NCBI RefSeq assembly: GCF_032854445.1
Contig: NC_088301.1
Coordinates: 60,216,512 to 60,280,511 of the forward strand
Reading direction: 5' to 3'
DNA length: 64,000 nt
From: Liolophura sinensis
Lineage: Eukaryota; Mollusca; Polyplacophora; Chitonida; Chitonidae
The notes under the pieces are model-generated. The model ran no database searches, had not been told where the DNA came from, and saw nothing but the letters and a program-made list of their open reading frames with translations. Of the stretch, positions 34,730-45,880 are shown in pieces (position 1 is the first letter of the stretch; every line of letters starts with the position of its first letter). The position numbers were made by a program, and so were the translations under genes.

Positions 34730-36110
34730 AGACAAAGTCATACTTCTTAATGGATATAAATGTCTAGAACCAGGCAGTCCCATACACTAAGCATCTAAGC
34801 CAAGGACTGGACAGCCGAATACTTTTTACTAAACATAGCAATCACAGGACAGGCAGCCTCATACTTCTTACCAAGCATAAAAATCAAGACAGACCCTTAC
34901 GTCAAACCAAGCATAAATGACAAAAGACATGCAGCCCCATATTTCTCACTAAGCATAACATATAAGCGTCATGTCCGACATTCGTATACCATTCGTAATC
35001 CGTAAAGGGCGTTCCAAGTCGATAATCGCAAGATCAATTTTCAAAACAACTTTTAACACTAGCTCCCATATACAAAGGTATGTAAGAAATTATACAAACA
35101 CGAAATAAAGCCGGTAACACACAAGAGAGAAGCGGTCATCAGTTTTCAATCTGACTGGCCTAACAAAGAAATACTTCTTACTGGACATATATGTCCACAA
35201 CCAGACAGCCCCATACTTCTTACTAAACATAAAAATCAAGGACTGGACAGCCGAATGCTTTTTACTAAACATGGAAATCACAGGACAAGCAGCCTTATGC
35301 TTCTTACCAAGCATAAAAAGTCAAAAAGAAAACAAAACTGGCAGCCTCTGATATCTTACCAAGCATAAAAAGTCAAAAAGAAAACAAAACAGGCAGCCCC
35401 TGATTCCTTACCAAGCATAAAAGTAAAAAGACAGACAGTCACATACTTCTTACCAAACACAAAAGTCAAAAGACAGACAGACCCACACTTCTCATCTAGC
35501 ATTAAAGTCACAGGCCACGCAGCCCCATACTTCTTACTAAGTATAAATGTCAAGCGCCAGGCAGCCCAGTACTTCGAAAGCCAAGGACTGGGCAGCCCCA
35601 TACTACTTACTAAGCTTAGAAGTCACAGACCATACAGTCTCATACTTCTTACTAAGTATAAATGTCAAGCGCCAGGCAGCCCAGTACTTCGAAAGCCAAG
35701 GACTGGGCAGCCGCATACAACTTACTAAGCTTAGAAGTCACAGACCATGCAGCGTCATACTTCTTTCTAAGCATACGACTAAGCACGCTCATATTTCATA
35801 TTAAGCATAAAAGTCAAGGTCCAGGCAACTCATTACTTCTTACCAAGTTTAAAAGTCACAGGCCATAGAAGCCAAATGCATGTTGTTATGAGTAAACGTC
35901 AGCCTAGACAGCCCCACACTACTTACTAAACAAAAATCATGGGCCAGGTAGCCCTATACAGGCCAGACATCTTTATACTTCTCAATGATAAGTTACCGGC
36001 GAAAGAACTTCATACTTCCCACTGCTTATAAATCACTGGCCAGACATGTTCATACTTCTCGCTGATTATAAGTCCAGAGAAATTCGTACTTAATAATGAT
36101 TAAGTCGAGG
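34730..36110 (+). repeat. Diverged array of the 40-bp satellite family
   Basis: Units such as GGCAGCCCCATACTTCTTAC plus TAAGCATAAAAGTCA show the same monomer as 32510-33785 but are much more diverged and variable in length. Local recent duplications include a 115-bp block (about 35541-35655 repeated at 35656-35770) and a ~50-bp pair near 35308-35400. Interrupted by an RT tail at 34964-35157. Confidence 0.85.
34964..35157 (-). mobile_element. RT 3' tail fragment (subfamily A) inside the array
   Basis: The plus strand starts AAGCGTCATGTCCGACATTC, ATACCATTCGTAATCCG and ends near GTCATCAGTTTTCAATCTGA. It is the reverse complement of copy A's 3' region (about 3380-3540) plus the terminal bases that copy A lacks. 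Array monomers lie on both sides. Confidence 0.8.
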
Positions 36111-36415
36111 CATCACCACGTAGGTATGTTTGACTTGATAAAGATTCCGACATGTGGGTGGAAAGCTTTTGAAGCGTTTTACATTTCCATGGGGATATTT
36201 CGACGTCATTAGTTCGTCATTATTACGCCTATGAGCCTAAAGCGATATCGGTATATAACTGCATAATTTTTTTAAACCTATTATAGATCAGACCAAAAGT
36301 CCACATTCTTTTTCTTGCTTGTCTTAAAATTCACAAATAACTGAAACCAAACAGTCGTATATTTCTCCAAAAAGCCCTGCAAATATTTCCACAAATAAAC
36401 AGCCACAGTTCGAAT

Positions 36416-36561
36416 ATAATTCAAGACGTGCAGCATAGAGGATAAGACCAGAACAGAGACAAGTGTTTTGCGGCCTCTTGACAATTTACCTCAGTGAGGG
36501 TTTTATTTATGTAAATACATAAACAGTAGCAAATTACACGCCCCTAGCAACATAGCGTAAG
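36416..36561 (+). repeat. Dispersed repeat X, copy 5 (internally deleted)
   Basis: GACGTGCAGCATAGAGGATA, CCAGAACAGAGACAAG, GCGGCCTCTTGACAATTTAC, CAGTGAGGGTTTTATT and CAGTAGCAAATTACACGCCC. It lacks the central GATAGCTGGCAAATGG portion found in copies 3 and 4. Confidence 0.65.
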
Positions 36562-38594
36562 CAAAATTGGGTAAAAAGATTCAGTGATGTTAATTGCAAA
36601 TTATTATACATCACTGGTTTAGAATTAATCAAAATGTTGTGTTTTCATCGCATTTGACACACGTAAATTTCGCCTCCTCACTAGTAATCATGGTTACATG
36701 CCACACCTCCACCTACTTACTTTTTGCAAATCATTAAATGCTCCGGCCATGTAGCAGCACATTACTTCTCCCTAATTGTAAAACTGATACATATTTCTTG
36801 GAGCTAATTATGAAAGTCACAGGACAGAGAGTCCAACATTTCTTGTTTCTAATCTAGAAGACATTATTAAAATTGACCAGTGGATACAGTGGAATACTTT
36901 CACCAGGCTTCTTTACAGAGATTGCTTTTTGTTTGCAAAAAGAGTACTAGGAGCATTTTTCAAGTCCATGGTTCACAAAGATCGAGACAGCCTACTCAGG
37001 AGTGCATTTGGGTCCTTTGCGGAATTATTTATCCCAGTCTTTAGCTTTCGGTGACGTATGGACGAGACGCGTTAGTCTAAGGATGGAGATTTGACAATCT
37101 TCAGCTTTCAGTGATTCAACGAAAATGTGATTTTATCTGCCACTGATCCACTAAAGTACTGCACCTTAAGCATATAAAACAAAATCAATCAAAACGCCAT
37201 TGAAATTGAATCATGAACAGACAAAAGAAAGTGACCTACATATCGCGTATCGACTTAGCTACGTGATCTGGACAACAGATGCCTTCTCCTCATGCCACAT
37301 GTTGACGAATACATCTAGTAACTAATGAGACGCGCAAGGTTCGGCTTACACTCGAGGCAATTGTGGATTTGTCCAAAATTAGGAGACAGTGACTCCAGAG
37401 TCAAGGTCACTCTCTAGTGCCCAGTCATAGAACTGGGAAACAAACTCTTAAATTTTGCAGATTTTCAACAATACGATTCCAACAGATAGGCGAACAGCTA
37501 TCATTTGTGTACCGGTATCAATCATAAAATTGGTTTAGCCATTGAAACTAGAGCTTACAAGTTTGTGCTCGTCCCTCCTAATTTCCAAGAGAAACTAACA
37601 TCAGGGACACTCAAAAGCTCGGACTGTTCTTGCTTACAAAGGGGTGTCATACATGTGCTAGTCCCAGAATGTCATTTCACATCACTCTCAAGGAACGGAA
37701 AGCTCCTATGTCTTATGTATAATGGGGGTACTTTCACCGTAAATCTACTTTTTCCAAGTTTTGAGGATCATCTCCAACGTTGACATACAGGCAGCTATTA
37801 CAATATACAGGCACAGTATATCCAAACCTTGAAGCTCCTTTTTAAGCCTTTTTAAGTTGACTACATTAACATTTTTGACTTGTGAAAAGCTTTTTATTTT
37901 GGGACCGTGTTCACAGGAGCACGGTCGCATTCGCACACTTCATAGATACATTTAATGTAAAAGTACATATCAGAGCTCACATAAAAGAAATATTTAATCT
38001 CGTAAATAAATGAGTCGGATTAATCCTTCTTTTGCTTTACCTGTAACAGATATTAATTTGTATTATTTTATATTTGAGTGAAGCGGTACGGTTGAGCTAA
38101 ATTCTTTCACTTGCAATTTATGGAGGTTACTGTCCGAGATAACATATGGTGTTGATGTCGGAAGTTGCGTTCATACAAATTCGAGAAGTCAGGTAAAAAT
38201 AGACCCATCCTAAAACGTAAAAACATAAGCATAATCGGGAACTCAGTTCGAATTACATTTGCACAAAGGTGTCATTTTTATGAACAAAAACTATGTTCAT
38301 GTTTCTTTCAGCAATGAGAATCTCTGTATTCGGCTTTTTTTCCATGCCACAGATAGCATATTGTGGGGCGCTGCCTTTTGTGCGGTTCCATACCACGGAA
38401 GCCCTATATGTTTCCCGAAATATGGCCAAAGCAGGTAAGCCCTAGAGCGTTAAGCATTGCGTGAACAAACAAGTTCTGCGGAGGTAAATATGACTGTTGT
38501 TGATCGAGCTTATTAACGCCAACTGGGTACTTGTTTCCTCATAGCAGAGACTCGAGCTTTTGAACACAAATTGTTTTTTTTTGCGTTCTTTTAC
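36562..38594. other. No gene or repeat recognised
   Basis: Frames at 37505-37783 (plus, 92 codons) and 37745-37936 (minus) have no known motif. No splice-flanked exon was identified. Confidence 0.4.
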
Positions 38595-40420
38595 CATAGA
38601 ATGTATGGACGCCACCAGTTCGTGTTTCCTTTCCTGCCCTGGTAGAATGTATGGACACAACCAGTTCGTGTTTCCTCTTCAGTGCTGGCAGAATGTATGG
38701 AAACATTCAGTTGGAGTTTCCTTTTCATGTTCCTTATTCACCTCTGATCGAACTTATAAACACAAACTGTTCTTATTTCCTCTTCATCTCTGGTCGACTT
38801 TATGGACACATACACTTCGTGTTTTCTCTTCGTGTTTCCTCTCCTGCTCTGGTAGAATGTATGGGTGCAACGAGTTCGTATTTTCTCTCCCTGTGTCGTC
38901 TTCAGTTCTGGTGGAATGCATTGACACAAACGGTTTCGTGTTTCCTCTTCAACTCTGGCCGAATGTTTGGAAATATTCAATTCGTGTTTCCTTTTCGTGT
39001 TCCTTATTCATCCCTGGTTGAACTTATAAATACAAACTGTTCTTATTTCCTTTTCATCTCTGGTGAAATGTATGGACACAACCAGTTTGTGTTTCCTCTT
39101 CAGTGCTGGCAGAATGTATGGAAACATTCAATTTATGTTTCCTTTTCATGTTCCTTATTCACCTCTGGTCGAACTTATAAACACAAACTGTTCTTATGTC
39201 CTCTTCATCTCTGGTCGAATTTATGGACACATATAGTTCGTGTTTCCTCTTAGCGTTTCCGCTCCTGCTCTGGTAGAATGTATGGACGCATCCAGTTCGT
39301 GTTTCCTCTTCAACTTTGGTGGACTGCATGGACACAAATCGTTCGCGTTTCCTCTTCAGCGCTGGCAGAATTCATCTTTGGGTCGAACTTATAGATCAAA
39401 ACGGTTTGTTTTTTGCCTTCACCAAGTGGTCGAGCTTATGAACGCAACAGTTCGTGTTTGCTCTTCAGCTCTGATACGTAAGAACTGAAACTGTTCGTGT
39501 GTGGTGTTTCCTCTTCAGCTCTGGTCGAACTTATAAACACAAATTACTCTTGTTTCTTCACTGGTCGAATTTATGGACACATACACTTCGTGTTTTCTCT
39601 TCGTGTTTCCTCTCCTGCTCTGGTAGAATGTATGGGTGCAACGAGTTCGTATTTTCTCTCCCTGTCTCGTCCTCAGTTCTGGTGGAATGCATTGACACAA
39701 ACAGTTTCGTGTTTCCTCTTCAACTCTGGCCGAATGTTTGGAAATATTCAATTCGTGTTTCCTTTTCGTGTTCCTTATTCATCCCTGGTTGAACTTATAA
39801 ATACAAACTGTTCTTATTTCCTTTTCATCTCTGGTGAAATGTATGGACACAACCAGTTTGTGTTTCCTCCTCAGCGCTGGCAGAATGTATGGAAACATTC
39901 AATTTATGTTTCCTTTTCATGTTCCTTATTCACCTCTGGTCGAACTTATAAACACAAACTGTTCTTATGTCCTCTTCATCTCTGGTCGAATTTATGGACA
40001 CATATAGTTCGTGTTTCCTCTTAGCGTTTCCGCTCCTGCTCTGGTAGAATGTATGGACGCATCCGGTTCGTGTTTCCTCTTCAACTCTGGTGGACTGCAT
40101 GGACACAAATAGTTCGCGTTTCCTCTTCAGCGCTGGCAGAATGTATGGAAATATTCAGCTGGTGTTTCCTTTTCATGTTTCTTATTCACCTTTGGGTCGA
40201 ACTTATAGATAAAAACGGTTTGTTTTTTGCCTTCACCAAGAGGTCGAGCTCATGAACGCAACAGTTCGTGTTTCCTCTTCAGCTCTGATCAAACGTAACA
40301 ACGGAAACTGTTCGTATTTTCTATTCACCAAATGGTGGAGCTTATGGACACAAACACCCCCTGTATTTTAGGGTAGAGGGTAAAGCTTATGGAAATAAAC
40401 CCTCCGTGTTTAATCATTAC
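38595..40420 (+). repeat. 46-bp minisatellite with a 771-bp duplication
   Basis: Monomer of about 46 bp built on GAATGTATGGACACAACCAG, TTCGTGTTTCCTCTTCA and CTGG. Consecutive GAATGTATGG starts at 38599, 38645 and 38691 are exactly 46 apart. The block from about 38800 to 39370 recurs at about 39570-40140 with a constant 771-bp offset (checked at 38820/39591 and 39253/40024). Copy 1 then lacks 43 bp, about one monomer (39376 pairs with 40190). Phe/Ser/Cys-rich plus frames of up to 200 codons lie entirely in the repeat and are not credible proteins. Confidence 0.93.
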
Positions 40421-41559
40421 CACATAGATTGAGGCTAATTCGTGCGATAGGCTATTTGGAGATGAATGGGATTTTGTTACGCGGCATTGCGGCGTTTTTT
40501 GAAAAACATATAGAGCACCACAGAGATGTATGAGATTCCATTTACTAACGTCACCTGTAAATTATGTCAGCTACAAGTAACGTAATTACTTCAGCGGTTG
40601 TCAGAAACGTTGGCAATGTTTCATTATCGTTTACTCTTCATTAAAAAATTCTCTCCTTATCATGCCGAAGACAAAAGAAATGATAAGTTTGTCCCCAAGG
40701 CATTTTATCCACTTTACAAAAAGAGATCGTGATTTGAAATTAGATCGCCCTCATAGCTAAAATCTGACTTTTTCTGACTTCTATCACCACAGAGCTGGAG
40801 GCAACGGTATGCGTCTCCATAGAGGCGCATAGAGATTGCGATTTCAAATGGTCATATATCTTTCGTTGAGGCAAAACGTGATTGATTATCTAATGCGAAA
40901 TGTCACAAAGCTATTATATAAGGAAGCCCATGTAGTTCCATGTAACGGGCCAATTAATCAATGGAAAAAAGCAGAGCCTAAAGAACGTATTTACCAGCCA
41001 TGAGGACGTGATGAAAGTGAAGACAGTCATTTTTATATTGAGAACAAAAAAGACATGCGCGTAAGCTACTAAAACGTTTTTGCCATGCCCATAGCTGGTT
41101 TAAGTTTAGCAAAATAGGACGAGTTATTTTATCGCGTTTGTCAATTCAATTATTTGGAGCTTTGTCAATAATCCAAATAATTTGGCGGGTAGTTTCAATA
41201 CCTTGACACACAATTTATAAGAGAAGCCAAAGCTTTAAAAGAAAGAAGAACACCATAGATCAAATGTATATATGCATCGATAAAGTATCCTACATTAGAC
41301 ATTTAAAAAGCCTAACTTTTGTGATGTAGCTTAACCAAGATATCGCAGTTCAAAGTAAGAAATATGACGCACACTTGACGTACTGGTAGGTGAATGAGTC
41401 AACAAATTAGTGATGTATAACATGCCTAGTTTATTTCACGTTAGATATTGACAGTCACAATTTCCAAATCAACCGAGTGAGATGAAAGTTAAGGAAATAA
41501 TTGTGCTTGCCACGCACAAGTTTCCATGTGGAATATACATGTGATGTTCAAGTATCTTC
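40421..41559. other. No gene or repeat recognised
   Basis: AT-rich spacer with no clear element. Confidence 0.4.
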
Positions 41560-42060
41560 TAGGTGTAGTTGATGTTGTGGTAGCGTTCTTGTTCGCAACA
41601 ACCAGTGCACACTAAGTGGAAAGTGGTGGGACAATAGTCTGGACACTTATATGTTGAAAAATGTTTCACAACCGTCTGGACATGTATGGCGTTTTTGGTG
41701 TATATGAGTGTATTCTTGGGGTTTAAAGTTGTACTTAACAATTTTTCAGTCATGTGACAACGAGGAGTCATTAGGTGTTTGAACATATACTGTTTCTTCT
41801 TGTGGAATGGCGAGTCCATGCCCCCAAGTGATGTCGCCTCTAAAGTATCATGCCGAAGACACTATACCTCACTCAGCCACACCATACTGACACCGGGCCA
41901 GCCAGTCCTATTTCCTTGCTGTAACCTTTCTGTAGGGAGCGCCAAGCGGGCAGCAGCAAGTAGCATTTTAATGGTATGTTTGGTATGACCCGAGCCGGGT
42001 TTTGATCCCGGATCTCCATACTTCGAGGCTGACGCTCTAGCCATTAGGCCACCGAAGCGG
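41560..42060 (-). mobile_element. tRNA-derived SINE, second family, with 3' repeats
   Basis: On the minus strand the head (42060 to about 41985) is tRNA-like, with TGGCCTAATGGCTAGAGCG as A box and GGATCAAAACCC as B box of an RNA polymerase III promoter. The body contains TGCTGCTGCCCGCTTGGCGC, GGCTGGCCCGGTGTCAGTAT and GTGTCTTCGGCATGATACTT. Downstream (about 41590-41700) are three degenerate ~42-bp repeats with GTCCAGACGGTTGTGAAACA-like cores. The 86-codon minus frame at 41559-41819 is part of this element. The body resembles molluscan SINE central domains; I do not assign a named family. Confidence 0.7.
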
Positions 42061-42334
42061 TTTGGTGTTTTGGGGGGGATGTCTGGGATCCTATGGACAA
42101 ATTCCTATTGGGGCATTCAGAGGTGGTAAAAATTTACACATTTACCGAAGTAGTTCTGCTTTTAGAGTGTACATATGTGTTTTAGCGTCTCCGTAAGGTT
42201 TTCTCCTATTTGAAAAATTAAAATTCGAAAGACAGTCTGTTCTTTCTTTAATGGCGTCCAATGTTACAGTACGGGCACCTGCCGGAAGCCTTACACTAGG
42301 CTGGCGTCGTACCTTGTAAAGCAAATATATATGA

Positions 42335-42640
42335 ATATAAGCGTCAAGTCCGACATTCATATACCATTCAAAGTTCAAATTCGTAGTCCGTGAATGAATT
42401 CCATGTCAAATAACAATTAAACAAGTATCTCAGTCGCGCTTTAATTGCAACTGTTCATAAAAGCATCATGCTGATGTAATGAGCATGGCTACCTTTACGG
42501 CCCCTAGCCCCAGGTTAAGCGGTATTAGATACAGTTTGAAAATGACGAGCGTTACAGACCCTAACCGATCAGATTGTGATTCAAAAGTAACGGACGATTA
42601 CGTCTTTCCCGTTAATATGTAAAAATCTCATGCTACTGAG
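42335..42640 (-). mobile_element. RT 3' tail fragment (subfamily A)
   Basis: Plus-strand AAGCGTCAAGTCCGACATTC, ATACCATTCAAAG, GACATGGAATTCATT-type complement, GCATCATGCTGATGTAATGA and CCCCAGGTTAAGCGG, running into ATGACGAGCGTTACAGACC. It is the reverse of copy A from about 3100 to 3540, with the terminal sequence intact. No RT coding remains. Confidence 0.8.
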
Positions 42641-43429
42641 TAATGACCATTAAGCTTTCAAGAAGGTACGGGCTGCCGAAGTTGAGCTACAATGATGGTC
42701 TTTCTTCGGCCGTCAAAACAACCGGTCGTCAAATCTAAATTAAATTACATGTGGCATTTTATTTATTTATAGGTGGGTGAGAGGGAAGTTATTTACAACA
42801 GGAGTATAGACGTCAGTACGACAATGTGACAGGGAAGATCGCACACGATCATTTCTCAGAGAAGGGCTAGGAGGAAGACCGTTGTTGCAATACATGTATG
42901 ACGCTGAGAAAAATGTTATGTGGTATCGGTCTTCGGCATGCTTCGAGTTTCCGAAAGTTGAATATAAACTACCATACCAACTTTATTATTACCGAAATCG
43001 TCATTTGTAGCTGGTTTCAATAAACATTCAATTAGAACTATGTACCCCAGACAAGTAGGTCACTGACTTAATTCTTTGGCGGCTGCTAGCTCACTCAACT
43101 CAACAATATCCAGTGTTGTATAGAGCCATCAAATCATTACACTTTTTTACATACATTCGATTTTTTGCATGAACACATACGCTTGATTTAAATTGGCTTA
43201 CAGCTGTATCGCAAGTGATAGTTAATTGTGTGCATAGGGGCCTACTAGGACTACATGTACTTTGGTGTATAAACCGAAGTGAAATTTTGGTTAAGTGAAA
43301 TTTGACGAGGGCTTATAATCTTGTTATTGCAGTGCAAAATAACCAGACCCCTTTTAAACGAATGGGTTCTAGTAGTCTAAAAGAGATATGGCTGCATCAT
43401 GGAGGGGCTTAAACTGTAGGCCTCCATCA
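42641..43429. other. No gene or repeat recognised
   Basis: Spacer before the 78-bp array. Confidence 0.4.
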
Positions 43430-44424
43430 TGTCACAGTTTGTATTACGCACTACGAGACGTAGACCTACACATGTAATGTAGAACCCACAAGATAATAAT
43501 CACCCCATCTCCTTTGTATTAAGCACTACCCGAGGCGTAGGTCTACACATGTAATGTAGAGCCCAAAGGAAACTTATCACCCCATCTCCTTTGTATTACG
43601 CACTACCCGAGACGTAGGCCTACACATGTAAAGTAGAACCCAGAAGGTACTGATCATCCCATCCCCTTTGTATTACGCACTACCCCGAGACGTAGGCTTA
43701 CACATGCAATGTAGAACCCAGAAGGTACTGATCACCACACTCTCTTTTGCATTACGCACTACCCGAACCTACACTGTAATGTAGAGCCCAAAAGATACTA
43801 ATCATTCCATCTCCTGTGTATTACGCACTACCCCGAGACGTAGGCCTACACATGCAATGTAGAACCCAGAAGGTACTGATCACCCCACTCTCTTTTGTAT
43901 TACGCACTACCCGAGCCTACACTTTAATGTAGAGCCCAAAAGATACTAATCATTCCATCTACTGTGTATTACGCACTACCCCGAGACGTAGGCCTACACA
44001 TGTAAAGTAGAACCCAGAAGGAACTGATCATTCCATCTCCTATGTATTACGCACTACCCCGAGACGTAGGCCTACACATGCAATGTAGAACCCAGAAGGT
44101 ATTGATCATCCCATCCCCTTTGTATCACGCACTACCCCGAGACGTAGGCTTACACATGTAAAGTAGAACCCAGAAGGTACTGATCATCCCATCCCCTTTG
44201 CATTACGCACTACCCCGAGACGTAGGCCTACACATGCAATGTAGAACCCAGAAGGTACTGATCACCCCACTCTCTTCTGTATTACGCACTACCCGAACCT
44301 ACACTGTAATGTAGAGCCCAAAAGATACTAATCATTCCATCTCCTTTGTATTACGCACTACCCGAGACGTAGGCCTACACATGTAATGTAGAACGCAGAA
44401 GGTACTGATCATCCCATCTCCTTT
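43430..44424 (+). repeat. 69/78-bp satellite array, 13 units
   Basis: Units share TTTGTATTACGCACTACCCC, GAGACGTAGGCCTACACATG and GTAGAACCCAGAAGGTACTG. The TACGCACTA anchors fall at 43445, 43520, 43597, 43674, 43753, 43822, 43901, 43970, 44048, 44126, 44204, 44283 and 44352. Spacings are 75-79 bp except three of 69 bp, where part of the GAGACGTAGGCCTACACATG segment is lost. Each short unit directly follows a 79-bp unit. Confidence 0.95.
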
Positions 44425-45079
44425 GCTAATTCACTGCAATGACATGTTGTCGATTAGGTCATGTGTTATGTGTTGTTTTGTTGTCTCACATTATTCACTG
44501 TTGATGTTTTCATTCTACTGTTTGGATGGCAATGGTCCTCGTAAACCAAATATTGATATACAAACTTTTTCTTTTTTTAATAAACTTAACTGGCGATTTC
44601 AAATTGATTTTTAATATCTATCTACGGACAACATGACATGAAAGTATCAACCTTAACTGTCGTAGAACAAAACAAGTGACTGCTGTTGTTCGCAACAAGT
44701 ATTTGGATCCAACATAAAATTGTTTTCTTCCTTAGTTCTGTCAGTACATCAAGCATATAATTAACATTCAATAACTCCCCTGAACTGCATTTTTATTACT
44801 TAGAGTAAAGGGTTAGAAGTAAGCTTGGGTCAGCGTGAATCACTGTCATCAACTGATGTACAGACAATTAACTCCTTCATCGTATTATTTGTGGGCAGGG
44901 ATTAATATTCATGTGCAAGTACAAACATATTTCCATCAGTCTCGGATGCATGTACTATAGTCTTGCATTGGTGGACTAGGTGCCCTTCAACAAGCTGAAA
45001 TACAAAGAGTATAGTCTATTTCTTGTAGAGAATCGCCTGTATTCAGCTCTCTGTAAAATCAGTCATTCTCCCTACCAAG
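44425..45079. other. No gene recognised
   Basis: AT-rich spacer. A 63-codon plus frame at 44423-44614 has no motif. Confidence 0.4.
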
Positions 45080-45351
45080 ATTGCCTTCAGGGAGCCTCCT
45101 TGGCTCAGCTGATCAGCGTGATGACCAAGCCGCCTCTTACCAATGCGGTCGCTGTGAGTTCAAGTCCAGCTCATGCTGGCTTCCTCTCCGCCCGTACGTG
45201 GGACGGTCTTCAGAATCCTGCGGATGGTCGTGGGTTTCCCCCGGGCTCTGCCCGGTTTCCACCCATCATAATTCTGGACGCCGTCGTATAAGCGAAATAT
45301 TCTTGAGTTCGGCGAAAACACCAACGAAATAAATAAATAAATTGCCTTCAG
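45080..45351 (+). mobile_element. Full-length tRNA-derived SINE with target duplication
   Basis: The body (45091-45340) is flanked by an 11-bp direct repeat, ATTGCCTTCAG, at 45080-45090 and 45341-45351. The head CTTGGCTCAGCTGATCAGCG resembles an RNA polymerase III A box, and GAGTTCAAGTCC the B box. The central part includes CCTGCGGATGGTCGTGGGTT and the 3' part ends GTCGTATAAGCGAAATATTC, then an (AAAT)n tail. It is the reference for the other SINE pieces in the window. Good head, clean duplication and low divergence suggest a fairly recent insertion. Family name not assigned. Confidence 0.93.
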
Positions 45352-45404
45352 TGAGTGACATGTAACAACACAAGCTCTGTACGTATTCTTGCAAAGAAAA
45401 AAAG

Positions 45405-45880
45405 AAATTAGAACACTTTTTTCTAATTTATAAAGTTAAACTGCATACGCTCAGTTTCGACTCATTGCCGCGGGTGACGTCATAATTATTAAAAGCCTGT
45501 GGCAATTTGTTTTTCAAATATGACAGTGTTAGAAACAGGGTTTACAGTAAAACCGATAGAAGTTTAGTTAGCTGGTGTCGACCTCCGTCAAATCATGTTG
45601 AACTCCGCACCAATATCCAGCATACCACTGGTTTTTTAATAATTATGACTTCACCCGAGGCATTGGGTTATTGCCGTCGAAACCGAGCTTACGGATTTTA
45701 ACATAATGAATTAGAAATAGTGTTCTAACTTCATTTTCCTTGCAATTTTATGGACGTTCAACATATCAATGCGTAGAGCTTATGTTGTTACGTGTCATCG
45801 ACTAAAGGCAATTTTGGTAGTGAGTATGACTGATTTTACAGACACCTGAACGTAGGTTATTCTCTAAAAGAAATAGACTA
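45405..45880. repeat. Fold-back (inverted-repeat) element, copy 2
   Basis: The left arm (about 45408-45500, with AGTTTCGACTCATTGCCGCG and GTGACGTCATAATTATTAAA) is the inverted counterpart of the right arm (about 45630-45735, with TTTAATAATTATGACTTCAC and TATTGCCGTCGAAACCGAGC). A ~130-bp middle separates the arms. A tail to 45880 is shared with copy 1 (690-830). Starts about 55 bp after the SINE. No transposase. Confidence 0.65.

Noticed and set aside
38560-40024. ORFs of 153-200 codons rich in Phe, Ser and Cys
   Set aside because: Entirely within the 46-bp array; several frames are open at once and no domain is present.
41559-41819. 86-codon minus ORF with CPDYCPTTFH
   Set aside because: Part of the second SINE family's 3' repeat region, not a Cys-rich protein.
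41985-42060. tRNA gene on the minus strand
   Set aside because: Same reasoning: the tRNA-like head is continuous with a SINE body.
45091-45160. tRNA gene
   Set aside because: A and B boxes are SINE promoter elements; an AAAT tail and target duplication show a SINE.
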